Positions 54,091 through 63,134 of a stretch of DNA of 64,000 bases are shown in pieces; positions within the stretch are counted from its first letter, which is position 1, and every line of letters begins with the position of its first letter. Under the pieces are notes generated by a model. The model was not told the DNA's origin. It worked only from the letters and a program-made list of their open reading frames with translations, and did no database searches. This DNA comes from Fusobacterium ulcerans ATCC 49185 (GTDB lineage: Bacteria > Fusobacteriota > Fusobacteriia > Fusobacteriales > Fusobacteriaceae). Made by a program: the position numbers and the translations under genes. The stretch covers positions 1,612,001 through 1,676,000 of the forward strand of contig NZ_LR215979.1 in assembly GCF_900683735.1 (NCBI RefSeq), given 5' to 3'.

Positions 54091-55569
54091 CTACTCACCT
54101 AGTATTTCATATATTTTTTTCATATCTAAATTCTCTCTGAATATCTTCTCAAGTTTATCAAATTCCTGTTCTCTGTACTCGTCAAAAGTTATTCCAGCTT
54201 CCATTTTCTCCAAGCCTTTTTTCTCTCTTATCTTATTCAGTATATTTCTTGTTACCTCTTCATTATCAAATATTCCATGAAGATATGTTCCAAATACATT
54301 ATCTTTTACCACTGCAACTGTATGATCATCATCAGTTACTGCTTTTTCATTTCCAGCAGTGACTCCTTGGTGTATCTCATATCCTTTTATTTTTACTCCA
54401 TCTAGTCCTGAAATAATTCCAGTTGTATTTTTAAGCTCTCCAGAATACTGAGTAGTATTTTTTTCTTTTTCCATTATAGTTTCCATATCAAGTATACCAA
54501 GTCCTGGTATCTCTTTAATGTCACTTTCAATTCCATATGGATCTTTTACCCTCTCACCAAGCATTTGGAATCCACCACATATTCCTATTATTACAGTTCC
54601 TTTTCTTGAAGCTTTTATAATCTCAACAGCTATTCCTCTGTCTTTCAAATCTTTCAGATCATCTATTGTATTTTTAGAACCAGGTATGATAATTATATCC
54701 TCATCTCCCAGTTCATCTGCTGAAGTTACATAATTTATGCTTACATCTTCCTGTATACTTAGAGCATCTATATCAGTAAAGTTAGAAATATGTTTTAGTT
54801 TTATAACTGAAGCTTTTATTCCCTTAGTCTCTTTTGATTTTTTAAATTTATCTGTTAAGCTGTCTTCATCTTCTATATCTACATCGCTATATGGAAGTAC
54901 TCCTACTATTGGGACTCCTGTAAGTTCTTCTAGTTTTTTCAATCCCGGTTTTAGTATCTCTGCATCTCCCCTGAATTTATTTATTATTACACCTTTTACT
55001 CTGGCTCTTTCTTCTGGTGCCATAAGCATTATAGTTCCATATACAGAAGCAAATACTCCACCTCTATCTATATCTGCAACCAAAATTACAGGTGCATCTG
55101 CCATAGCAGCCATTCCCATATTAGCTATATCCTCTTCTTTAATATTAATTTCTACTGGACTTCCTGCTCCTTCTATCACACATATATCAAAGTTTTCTCT
55201 GATTTTATTGTATGAATTCATTATTTCTGGTTTCAAAGTAAGTTTAAATTTCCCATACTCCAATCCACTCATATTTCCAATAGATTTTCCATTTACTATA
55301 ACCTGTATTTTCTTAGCAGTTGTAGGTTTCAGTAAAATTGGATTCATAAAAGCTTGAGGTTCAATTTTTCCAGCCATAGCCTGGACTACCTGAGCTCTCC
55401 CCATTTCATCTCCATCTTTTGTTATAAATGAATTTAATGCCATATTCTGTGATTTGAAAGGAGCTACACTATATCCATCATTATAGAAAATTCTGCATAA
55501 TCCTGTTACAGTTATGCTTTTTCCAGCTCCTGATGATGTTCCAACTACCATTAGATTTCTATGTTTCAT
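54091..55569 (-). CDS. cbiP: Cobyric acid synthase
   Basis: This 492-residue CbiP/CobQ has an N-terminal ATPase (VVGTSSGAGKSITVTGLCRIF, SQNMALNSF). The C-terminal amidotransferase carries GICGGFQMLGERV with the Cys nucleophile, followed by YEIHQGVT and FGTYLHGIFDN. It amidates side chains b, d, e and g. First gene of the operon: GGGAG precedes ATG 55569. A B12 riboswitch with terminator lies upstream. Confidence 0.97.
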   Translation of the reverse strand: MKHRNLMVVGTSSGAGKSITVTGLCRIFYNDGYSVAPFKSQNMALNSFITKDGDEMGRAQVVQAMAGKIEPQAFMNPILLKPTTAKKIQVIVNGKSIGNMSGLEYGKFKLTLKPEIMNSYNKIRENFDICVIEGAGSPVEINIKEEDIANMGMAAMADAPVILVADIDRGGVFASVYGTIMLMAPEERARVKGVIINKFRGDAEILKPGLKKLEELTGVPIVGVLPYSDVDIEDEDSLTDKFKKSKETKGIKASVIKLKHISNFTDIDALSIQEDVSINYVTSADELGDEDIIIIPGSKNTIDDLKDLKDRGIAVEIIKASRKGTVIIGICGGFQMLGERVKDPYGIESDIKEIPGLGILDMETIMEKEKNTTQYSGELKNTTGIISGLDGVKIKGYEIHQGVTAGNEKAVTDDDHTVAVVKDNVFGTYLHGIFDNEEVTRNILNKIREKKGLEKMEAGITFDEYREQEFDKLEKIFRENLDMKKIYEILGE

Positions 55570-55598
55570 AACCTACTCCCTTATGAATATATTTATAC

Positions 55599-55629
55599 TA
55601 AAAAAAGTATCAATTAAAAAATTGATACT
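55599..55629 (-). terminator. Riboswitch-controlled terminator before cbiP
   Basis: On the minus strand AGTATCAATT, 4-base loop, AATTGATACT (55629-55606), then TTTTTTT. It lies 30-60 bp upstream of the cbiP start and downstream of the B12 aptamer. It is the expected off-switch of the leader. Confidence 0.88.
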
Positions 55630-55720
55630 GTAATCTTCAATATATTATTATCCATTATAAAATATTTGAACACTTTTTTCTCCTCCAAATTTAATACTGG
55701 AGAGAAGTATAGTAAATATA

Positions 55721-55905
55721 CACTTCCCGTCCCCGCAGGATAGTTTAAAATTTTTAAGGCAGGTCTCCTGACTCAGACTCATTCTACTAACAGCCCTTCC
55801 CGAAATATTTCAGTGGTTACTCTGTTTTCGTCATCTTCACAGTGGCGGGACCGTGTAAGTTTCTCACTTATCTTCCCTTTTAATCGCAAATATGCAAACC
55901 CTAAA
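55721..55905 (-). promoter_or_regulatory. Cobalamin (B12) riboswitch
   Basis: On the minus strand the aptamer contains AAAAGGGAAG, GCCACTG (55846-55840) and the B12 box AGTCAGGAGACCTGCC (55773-55758). It ends near CTGCGGGGACGGGAAG, which offers the loop for kissing-loop pairing. It precedes the terminator at 55629-55599, so adenosylcobalamin should stop transcription of the whole cbi operon. Confidence 0.96.
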
Positions 55906-56133
55906 AAATTTATTTTTCACATACCAATTATACAAATTATTAATACTTTAGTCAAGCTTTTTAAATGCTTAAATCAATAGGAACTATGCAGAAAATAACT
56001 GTACAGAAAGGTATTAATCTATTTTATTTATAACAGTATATTCAAAAAGTAAAAGTATCTTTTCATTCTTTTTTATGAAAATATCTTCATATTTTAAAAA
56101 TTAATTTTTTATATATTTCAATTAATTTTTATT
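55906..56133. other. Intergenic region upstream of riboswitch
   Basis: It should contain the promoter of the cbi operon on the minus strand and the 3' flank of the helicase gene. AT-rich, with no gene or clear terminator seen. Confidence 0.45.
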
Positions 56134-58113
56134 CTATATTTTTATTTTGTCCCCCTTTAAAAAAGAAGATTTTTTATCAAAATATCCAATTTTTTCATAA
56201 AAATACTTTGGATACAAAAGATATAGATAATTTTTTCCTCTGCTACAAGCTACATAGAATAACCTTTTTTCCTCTTCCAGATTTTTTTCTTCTCCAATAT
56301 TGCTTGGAAAAACTCCTTCTAATAAAGTTGGTATGAATACTGCTTCCCATTCCAGTCCTTTAGAGCTGTGGACAGAGAGCAATGACACTTTATTCTTTGT
56401 TATTTTCTCTCCCCTTACTAAAATATTTTTTAACTCTTTTATATACATTTCTAAATTTTCATTTTCCTTTATACTGCCTTTTACTTTTTGGAGCATCTCT
56501 ACTTCTTCAATAGTGAAAATTGTTTTTTCTTTAATTATCTCAAATACTAATTTTTCACATTTGTTTAATATTTCATTTAAAGAATAATCTGTTATTTTAT
56601 CACTTATTCTTATTATTTTACTTAGAACTTTATTTTCTGTATCTTTTCTTTTCATTATATTTAATACAGAATAGGAATAACTTCTTGGGAGTATCTTAAC
56701 CAATTCCTCCCACTTTAAAATATCATCTTTATCATTCCACACTTCCAATATTTTAAGATAAATATCAATAGGACTTCCAAAAGAAATTTCTCTTTCCTCT
56801 TGTAAATTAAAGGGTATATTTTTCTCTTTCATTATTTTTTTCAGTTTATAAACTATGTATTTATTGCGATAAAGAATTGCCATCTCTTCATAAGGAATTT
56901 CTTTTTCTTTCAATTCCACTATCTTTCTGCAAATAAACTCTCCTTGTTTTTCCTCATTAAGAAAACTGGCAGTATGAGGATTTTCCCCTCTTCTCTTAGT
57001 TCCTTTTACATTTTTATTATATTTCAAAAGAAAATCTTTAGATATTTTATTTGTATATTCTATTATTTCGTCACTGCTTCTATAGTTTTTTTCTAGTTTT
57101 ATCATTTGACTTCCAGGAAAATCTTTTCCAAATCGAAGTATATTTTCAAAATCTGCTCCCCTGAATCCATATATACTTTGATAGTCATCTCCCACTGCCA
57201 TTATATTTCCATTTGCTCCAATCAATATTTTTAATAGTTCCCTTTGTATAGAGTTAGTATCCTGATATTCATCTACTATTACATACTTATATTTCTCTCT
57301 CAATATCCCAAGAAATATTTTATCTGCTTTTAATTTTCTTAATACTTTTTCTACCAAATCTTCAAAATCATACATCTGAAACTCTTTTTTGAATCTCCTG
57401 TACTTTATTTTTAAAAATTCCAAATCTTCCAGATAAGCTTTTTCTTTTTCATTTAAAAATTCTGATATATCTTTTTTTCGGCTTCTTGCAGCTCCAAATA
57501 TTTCAACTACTCTTTTTTCAGAAAGAAAGTCACCTTTATTTTTATTTTTTAATGAATATTCACGAATAAGAAGACTTATAACAGTTCTATTTCTGTTTTC
57601 ATCTATTATATTTAGTTTATCTATTCCAAATATATTCTTATATTTAATAAGTAATTCAGCACAAAGAGAATGAAAAGTTGAAATTGTTACTTCTATTTCT
57701 CCTTTTTCAAGAATGTTTTCTAATCTTTTTTTCATTTCTAAAGCAGCTTTTTTAGTAAATGTAAGCATTAAAATATTTTCTTCTGCTATTCCCTTTTCTA
57801 TCATAAAAGCAGTCCTATAGACTACAGTTCTAGTCTTTCCTGATCCTGCCCCAGCTATTACCAAATACTGTCCTTTCAAAGAAGTCAATGCTCTTAATTG
57901 TTCTTCATTCAGTTCTTTCATATAATTTATTCTGTATTTCTCATTTAAGATGTCTTTATTAAAATCTTTTATCTCACACTTTTCCAGTTTTTTTATGAGA
58001 TATTTCAATTCCTCTTCTTTTTTGCTTTCCTTGCTATCTTCACCTTTTCTGAAAAATTTTATTTCTTCTTTTTCTTTTGACTTATGGAATCCCTTAAAAA
58101 ATGCTCCAAAAAT
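56134..58113 (-). CDS. UvrD/PcrA-type superfamily 1 DNA helicase, probable ATT start
   Basis: This SF1A helicase of about 659 residues has Q motif LNEEQLRAL, Walker A AGAGSGKT, motif Ia TFTKKAALEMKKR, motif II VDEYQDTN, motif III GDDYQSIYGFRGAD, motif IV LEKNYRSSDEII, and motif V/VI VHSSKGLEWEAVF and LFYVACSRGK. It unwinds DNA in repair or recombination; the C-terminal Tudor-like tail of PcrA is lacking. The frame is open upstream to the stop of the preceding gene. AGGAGG there is followed at eight bases by ATT (58113), giving a lysine-rich N-terminus before the helicase core. A TTG at 58008 is the only standard start near the beginning and has a poor site. Confidence 0.85.
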   Translation of the reverse strand: MFGAFFKGFHKSKEKEEIKFFRKGEDSKESKKEEELKYLIKKLEKCEIKDFNKDILNEKYRINYMKELNEEQLRALTSLKGQYLVIAGAGSGKTRTVVYRTAFMIEKGIAEENILMLTFTKKAALEMKKRLENILEKGEIEVTISTFHSLCAELLIKYKNIFGIDKLNIIDENRNRTVISLLIREYSLKNKNKGDFLSEKRVVEIFGAARSRKKDISEFLNEKEKAYLEDLEFLKIKYRRFKKEFQMYDFEDLVEKVLRKLKADKIFLGILREKYKYVIVDEYQDTNSIQRELLKILIGANGNIMAVGDDYQSIYGFRGADFENILRFGKDFPGSQMIKLEKNYRSSDEIIEYTNKISKDFLLKYNKNVKGTKRRGENPHTASFLNEEKQGEFICRKIVELKEKEIPYEEMAILYRNKYIVYKLKKIMKEKNIPFNLQEEREISFGSPIDIYLKILEVWNDKDDILKWEELVKILPRSYSYSVLNIMKRKDTENKVLSKIIRISDKITDYSLNEILNKCEKLVFEIIKEKTIFTIEEVEMLQKVKGSIKENENLEMYIKELKNILVRGEKITKNKVSLLSVHSSKGLEWEAVFIPTLLEGVFPSNIGEEKNLEEEKRLFYVACSRGKNYLYLLYPKYFYEKIGYFDKKSSFLKGDKIKI

Positions 58114-58125
58114 TTTACTCTCCTC

Positions 58126-59085
58126 CTAGTTTTTGTTAGCTAGATTTTCCATAATTTCAACTACTTTCCTTGAATTCTTATGGCTGTTTACATCAGATTC
58201 AAGTTTTCCTTTCTTAATGAGATTTATAAACTCCATTGCTTCATATACCATATCATTCTTATGAATATCTATCTCTATTTTCTCTTCTCTTCCATCTCTA
58301 TATACTATTTTTATATCATTTACAGTAGAAAGTTTTCCAATTATTATCGAACCCTTTTCCCCCTGTATTTCTGAAGGTGTTTTTGAGTCAGTTATTTTTG
58401 AATATGTAATACTTGCTATTTTATCACTATACTTTAAGATTATACTTCCATACCCATCTGCTCCGCTGCTTACCAGGTAGTTTTTTCCCATATATTCCTC
58501 TGGTATTCCAAACATACCAATAGTAAAATACAGTGGATAAACTCCTATATCATATAATGCCCCACCAGAAAATTTAGGATCAAATATATTTGTAAGCTCT
58601 CCTTTTTTCAGGTTATCGTATCTTGAAGAATACTGACAATAACTGGCTGATATTCCTCTCACTGGACCTATTTTCTCTAAACTCTCTTTTATTATATTAA
58701 AATTTGGATTTAATGTAGGTCTCATAGCTTCCATCAATACTACATTATTTTCCTTTGCAGTTTTTATCATCTCATCTAATTCTTTTACAGTTGGTGCAAT
58801 AGCTTTTTCACATATTACATGCTTTCCGCTTTTCATCATTTTTATAGCTTGTGATGGATGCAGCCCATTTGGAGAAGCAATATATACTGCATCTACTTTT
58901 TGACTTTCAGCCATTTCCTCCAAAGAAAGATATATTGTTTTTATATCATGTTTTGTAGCAAAATAGTCTCCTTTTTCTACACTTCTTGAATATACTGCTG
59001 TTACTTCACATTTTTTTATAGTTTTCAGTGCCTCTACAAATTTATCGCTTATTGAACTTGTTCCTATTATTCCAAATCTTACCAT
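58126..59085 (-). CDS. Gfo/Idh/MocA family oxidoreductase
   Basis: This 319-residue NAD(P)-dependent oxidoreductase has a Rossmann start FGIIGTSSISDKFVEALK, the VYIASPNGLHPSQAIKMMKSGKHVICEKAIAPT region with the catalytic Glu-Lys, and GGALYDIGVYPLYF with Asp. The substrate is probably a sugar or cyclitol, but cannot be named. GGAGGG precedes ATG 59085. It lies between the ABC permease and the helicase, whose ribosome site overlaps its stop codon. Confidence 0.9.
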   Translation of the reverse strand: MVRFGIIGTSSISDKFVEALKTIKKCEVTAVYSRSVEKGDYFATKHDIKTIYLSLEEMAESQKVDAVYIASPNGLHPSQAIKMMKSGKHVICEKAIAPTVKELDEMIKTAKENNVVLMEAMRPTLNPNFNIIKESLEKIGPVRGISASYCQYSSRYDNLKKGELTNIFDPKFSGGALYDIGVYPLYFTIGMFGIPEEYMGKNYLVSSGADGYGSIILKYSDKIASITYSKITDSKTPSEIQGEKGSIIIGKLSTVNDIKIVYRDGREEKIEIDIHKNDMVYEAMEFINLIKKGKLESDVNSHKNSRKVVEIMENLANKN

Positions 59086-59115
59086 CTTTTCCCTCCATGA
59101 ATTATATATTTGTTA

Positions 59116-60633
59116 TTAATCTCTATCTTTTAAATATTCACCTATAATAAATAATGAAAATACTATTAAAAGTATTATTGAACTGAAAGCTGCACTTTCC
59201 AGATATTTTTTATTAGATACCAGAGAATAGTTTACCAGTGAAGCAACAGGAACTATATCTCCTAACTGCATAGTGTATCCTATTGTAAATTCTCCAAATA
59301 CAATTGCAAATATTTGTAAAAATGCTGATAAAAAAATATTTTTTAAAATTGGAAACTCTATATATATAAATCTTTCGAATCCATTATTGCAATCCAGCAA
59401 TGAACTTTCAAGAAGATTTACAGGAAATTTTTTTATATATTGATACATAAAGGAGTACCCTATTGGAATACTTACCAAAATATATCCTATTCCTAAAAGC
59501 AGGAGCAGAGGAATATTGAAAAGCACATTGAGATAAAAAAGTGCCACTGCTAAGAAAGCTCCTGATATTCCAAGATTTGAAAAAATTATCACATCTGTTA
59601 TTCTGCTGTAGTTTTTTATTATAAAATAGATAGCTATTATTGAAATAAAGCTTACTGCTGCTGATATTCCAATAGAATTCATTATCCCTCTGATTACTTC
59701 ATAATCTTCATTAAAACTCTTTGAAAATATTCTCATATATGCTTTAATCGAAAATTCTCCAGTATAATAATTATAGAAAGAAAAAAGAAAGCTTGAAGCA
59801 ACAATTAAATATTGTAAAAGCAGATAAATTATTGAATATCCTCTAAAAAGTATATTCTGTTTTTTATACTCCTCTTCTCCTTCTAATTCATATTCTCTTA
59901 CAAATACTCCAGCGAAATTGAGTATAATCAATATAAAAAACTGAATTATTCCAAATATCATAGCTTTTGAAAAATTAAGCTCTCCCATGAGGGTAGAGGC
60001 TATCTCCACTTCTAAAGTAGAAAATCTTATTCCTCCAAGAGATAAAATTATTCCAAATCCTGTGAAGCAATATGTAAATACTAAGATAAACCCTCTGAAT
60101 ATTTGTGGGAGTATCAAAGGAAGCTGTCCTGAAAAAAATATCCTTATATTCCCTGCTCCTTCCATTTTTAATGCCTCTGTGAGTTCCTTAGGGACTCTTT
60201 TCAGCCCTTCGCTGATGTACTTGATAAATATAGGTGAGTTATAAAATACATTGGCTATTATGATAGCTTTAAGAGAATACAATATTCCCAACCCTTTAAA
60301 AAATTCCATATTAAAAATAATTGAAAATATTGTTACTGTAGATATTATAGGAAAAAAGAATGGGATAAAAAGAAGCCCATGAAGAAGCCTGCTTACTATC
60401 CCTTTTTCATAAGCCGCAAAATATGCTGGTATAATTGCTATAAGAAGAGCTGCTATTGTTGAATATAGTCCCTGCTTTATTGAAAATAAAATTATATCAA
60501 GAGTTTTCCTTTCAAAAAAAATCCCTGTATCTTCTATTTTAAAAAAATCTCTCATAAAAAAATATAAAGGTATAAACCATACCAAAGCATAAAATACATT
60601 TATATAAACTTTTGTTTTTTCTTTGTTTTTCAT
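59116..60633 (-). CDS. ABC transporter permease with two fused permease domains (iron/thiamine/polyamine type)
   Basis: This 505-residue protein has about 12 helices and two BPD_transp_1 domains. Each has an EAA-type coupling loop: EALKMEGAGNIRIFFSGQLPLI (~155-180) and ESSLLDCNNGFERFIYIEFPIL (~430-450). Fused double permeases are typical of FbpB/ThiP/PhnV-like importers for Fe(III), thiamine or phosphonates. No ATPase or binding protein is adjacent, so partners must be elsewhere. It is the first gene of the permease-oxidoreductase-helicase unit; the ribosome site is weak. Confidence 0.85.
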   Translation of the reverse strand: MKNKEKTKVYINVFYALVWFIPLYFFMRDFFKIEDTGIFFERKTLDIILFSIKQGLYSTIAALLIAIIPAYFAAYEKGIVSRLLHGLLFIPFFFPIISTVTIFSIIFNMEFFKGLGILYSLKAIIIANVFYNSPIFIKYISEGLKRVPKELTEALKMEGAGNIRIFFSGQLPLILPQIFRGFILVFTYCFTGFGIILSLGGIRFSTLEVEIASTLMGELNFSKAMIFGIIQFFILIILNFAGVFVREYELEGEEEYKKQNILFRGYSIIYLLLQYLIVASSFLFSFYNYYTGEFSIKAYMRIFSKSFNEDYEVIRGIMNSIGISAAVSFISIIAIYFIIKNYSRITDVIIFSNLGISGAFLAVALFYLNVLFNIPLLLLLGIGYILVSIPIGYSFMYQYIKKFPVNLLESSLLDCNNGFERFIYIEFPILKNIFLSAFLQIFAIVFGEFTIGYTMQLGDIVPVASLVNYSLVSNKKYLESAAFSSIILLIVFSLFIIGEYLKDRD

Positions 60634-60789
60634 TCTGTATTCCTTTCAAATTTCACTTTCTAATCTATTATAGCATTATATCAAGTTTCTCTCAATCTCT
60701 CTTTAATAATCCCTTTATAATCTTTTTTTCTTATGATATACTTAACTATATGATAAATTTTTAATACAACTCATTTCCAAGGAGGAAAA

Positions 60790-61782
60790 ATGCTTTATTT
60801 TTTACATGGTGACACTTCTCCTCTTCAAATAAAATATGAAGAGTTATTAAATAAAATTAAGAATGAATTTCCAAATATACCAGAAAAATATTTTGATGCT
60901 TCTCAAAAAGAAGATGAATTGTTTCTTCAAACTGTTTCTACAAACTCTATTTTCAATCCAAAAGAACTATTAATTTTGAGAAGAGCAGAGGAAATAAAAA
61001 ATATAGAAAGTTTTTTTAAATCTCTCAATCTTTTTAATCTTTCTCAAAAAGAGATCATCATAGTGTATGAAGAGTTTCTCAATGATTATGGAAAAATTAA
61101 AAATCCGTTATCCAAAAAAGTTATGGATTCTATTGGGGAAATAGCACAGGTAATCTGCTACAGAAAAGAAAATGAAAAGAAAGCTATTACTTTTTACTTA
61201 CAGCATGAATTAAATATATCAGAATATGAAGCTGAAAAATTTGTAGAAGTTATTGGAGATGACTTTTTTAAAATAAAAAATGAAGTTGAAAAGGTTAAGA
61301 ATTATTTAGATGGGGATACATTTAATCTTACTAAGATTATGCCTATACTTTCAATTACTAAAGAATATAATCTCAAAACTCTCATAGAAGATTTTCTCTA
61401 TAATAAAAATTCCGCTCCTCTTCTGGAATTTCTTCAAAAAGAAAAAGAGTATATGGGATTCCTTTATATAACTACAGAAGAACTTTTGCTTAATCTTAAG
61501 CTTAATTATCTTTCAAAAGAATCAATAATAACTAAAAATACCTCTTACAAAAAATTTAATGATTCTATTTTTGAAAATACAAAAAAATATTTTAAAAGAG
61601 ACAATGGATTTATTCATCCATATCAAATATTTCTAAAGTTTAAAAATATTGATATTTTTAAATCAGAATTTATAGAAAAAAAATTAGAAGAACTTTTATA
61701 TGCTGAATATAATATTAAAAGTGGAACATTGGATGATGAAATAGCAGTGGAAAGTCTTATTTTAAATTTTTTTACTGATTAA
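60790..61782 (+). CDS. holA: DNA polymerase III delta subunit (HolA)
   Basis: This 330-residue protein has an N-terminal LYFLHGDTSPLQIKYEELLNKI, FDASQ, VSTNSIFNPKELLILRRAEEI and IIIVYEEFLND, all in the DNA pol III delta pattern. The helical C-terminal collar follows. Delta opens the beta clamp within the clamp loader. It has an AAGGAGG site. Divergence from the classic sequence is typical for this rapidly evolving subunit. Confidence 0.82.
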   Translation: MLYFLHGDTSPLQIKYEELLNKIKNEFPNIPEKYFDASQKEDELFLQTVSTNSIFNPKELLILRRAEEIKNIESFFKSLNLFNLSQKEIIIVYEEFLNDYGKIKNPLSKKVMDSIGEIAQVICYRKENEKKAITFYLQHELNISEYEAEKFVEVIGDDFFKIKNEVEKVKNYLDGDTFNLTKIMPILSITKEYNLKTLIEDFLYNKNSAPLLEFLQKEKEYMGFLYITTEELLLNLKLNYLSKESIITKNTSYKKFNDSIFENTKKYFKRDNGFIHPYQIFLKFKNIDIFKSEFIEKKLEELLYAEYNIKSGTLDDEIAVESLILNFFTD

Positions 61783-61847
61783 AAAGGAAAATTCTATTAA
61801 ATTTGAATACCTAGATTAGACAAATAATTTTACTGGGAGGTAGTCTT

Positions 61848-62432
61848 ATGACTAATGAAAAGTTTTATATTGATATGTTTGATTTAGGAGGTTCTTTAAA
61901 AAAATTATGGTATTATTACCTAATTATTGGTATCCTTCTTGCAATAACAGGATTGATTGGAATATTTAATCCCCTTGGATTTTCTATTTCCCTTATTTAT
62001 GTATTAAGCTGGAGTTTCTTATTAATGGGGCTTCTTAATATTTATTATGCTTATCAGGGAAGAAAAAACAAGTATTTCCATTGGGGAATAGTATTGGTGA
62101 GTGGTATAATTGATATTCTTGCTGCTTTCTCAATATTTTATAATCCTTTTGAAAGTGCTGTAATACTTCTTATATATTTAGGTATACTCATGTTGTTCAG
62201 AGGTTTCTCTCTTATATTCACAAGAGGAAAAGCTGTTGCTGATGAAATACCAGAAGTACACAATATCAGATCAATTTTAATAATGAGAGGTATTCTAGAT
62301 ATTATCTTTGGTATTTTATTAGTAGTATGTCCACTTTTAATGGGATATATTCTGCCTATAATTATTGGCTTTTATCTTTTATTTATGGGAATATTATTTA
62401 TAATCTACAGTATTCAAGTAAAAAGAGCTTAA
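61848..62432 (+). CDS. HdeD/DUF308 family membrane protein
   Basis: This 194-residue protein has six hydrophobic helices in three pairs (LWYYYLIIGILLAITGLIGIF, VLSWSFLLMGLLNIYYAY and so on). It matches the HdeD/DUF308 pattern of acid-resistance and stress membrane proteins. Specific function in this organism is unknown. It lies 66 bp after holA with GGGAGG, possibly cotranscribed. Confidence 0.85.
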   Translation: MTNEKFYIDMFDLGGSLKKLWYYYLIIGILLAITGLIGIFNPLGFSISLIYVLSWSFLLMGLLNIYYAYQGRKNKYFHWGIVLVSGIIDILAAFSIFYNPFESAVILLIYLGILMLFRGFSLIFTRGKAVADEIPEVHNIRSILIMRGILDIIFGILLVVCPLLMGYILPIIIGFYLLFMGILFIIYSIQVKRA

Positions 62433-62440
62433 TTAATAAA

Positions 62441-62481
62441 AAAAGAGACAAATCTGATTTAATTTTCAGTTTGTCTCTTTT
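62441..62481 (+). terminator. Terminator of holA-HdeD unit
   Basis: AAAAGAGACAAATCTGA (62441-62457) pairs with TCAGTTTGTCTCTTTT (62466-62481), one mismatch. T-rich ends make it usable on both strands. Confidence 0.85.
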
Positions 62482-62558
62482 CAATTACATTACTTGTCTT
62501 AGAAATGCAATATATTTCTTATCTTTACCGTTAAACTCATAATTAGAGATAAAAAATA

Positions 62559-62843
62559 TTATTTTTTATCTTGTATTTTATCTTTTAACTTGAATGAAGC
62601 ATTAAATTTTACTTTCTTCATTTCAGTTGTTTGCATAAGCTCTCTTGTTTTTGGATTACTTATAGTTTTTGGTTTTATATTTCCAACAGTAAATACTCCT
62701 TTATTGAAGAATTGTACTTTACCATCTTTTTTTAAACCAGCTTCTATAATTTCTAGGATTGCTTCTACATCATCTTTTGCTTCTGCAATAGTTAAATTAT
62801 TTAATTTTTTTCTGTATAGTTTAATAAAATCTTTCTTATTCAT
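62559..62843 (-). CDS. HU-family DNA-binding protein (divergent)
   Basis: This 94-residue HU/IHF-fold protein has an N-terminal helix pair MNKKDFIKLYRKKLNNLT, then VQFFNKGVFTVGNIKPKT for the GxGxF-like strand. The arm region ISNPKTRELMQTTEMKKVKFNASFKLKDK follows. The canonical HU arm Pro is replaced by other residues, and the GFG motif is NKG. It should bind and bend DNA non-specifically; the divergence suggests a specialised role. It lies 9 bp after another HU-like gene. An A/T-only palindrome overlapping the stop codon may terminate it. Confidence 0.85.
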   Translation of the reverse strand: MNKKDFIKLYRKKLNNLTIAEAKDDVEAILEIIEAGLKKDGKVQFFNKGVFTVGNIKPKTISNPKTRELMQTTEMKKVKFNASFKLKDKIQDKK

Positions 62844-62852
62844 AGTACTCCT

Positions 62853-63134
62853 CTAGTCAACATTGATATTTTCTTTAAGTATTTTTCCCTGTCTGAAAAC
62901 CAATTTATTTTTTGGTAAAGTTTTCTTAATTTTCTTTATTCTAGGATCACAGTATTCTCTAGCTCTTACAGGTTTTATTTCAAATATCCCCCATCCTTTA
63001 AATACTAGTTTTTTATCTTCTTGTAATATTTCTTCTACAGTTTCCCAAAAAGTTGAAATTCTGTTTTGAGCTTCTTTCAAGTTCTTCAGATTTCTTTCTT
63101 CCTTGTAAACTTTTATAAAATCTTTCTCTTTCAT
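62853..63134 (-). CDS. HU-family DNA-binding protein (divergent)
   Basis: This 93-residue protein has the HU layout: MKEKDFIKVYKEERN, helix 2, LVFKGWGIFEIKPVRAREY, then CDPRIKKIKKTLPKNKLVFRQGKILK. It is a paralogue of the gene 9 bp downstream and the best relative of the decayed copy at 25399-25555. It starts by overlapping the stop of the membrane-anchored protein gene (shared A), so is likely cotranscribed with it. Confidence 0.85.
   Translation of the reverse strand: MKEKDFIKVYKEERNLKNLKEAQNRISTFWETVEEILQEDKKLVFKGWGIFEIKPVRAREYCDPRIKKIKKTLPKNKLVFRQGKILKENINVD

Noticed and set aside
54737-55357. 206-codon plus-strand open frame opposite cbiP
   Set aside because: Ser/Ile/Leu-rich antisense artefact. 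The minus-strand frame is an intact CbiP.
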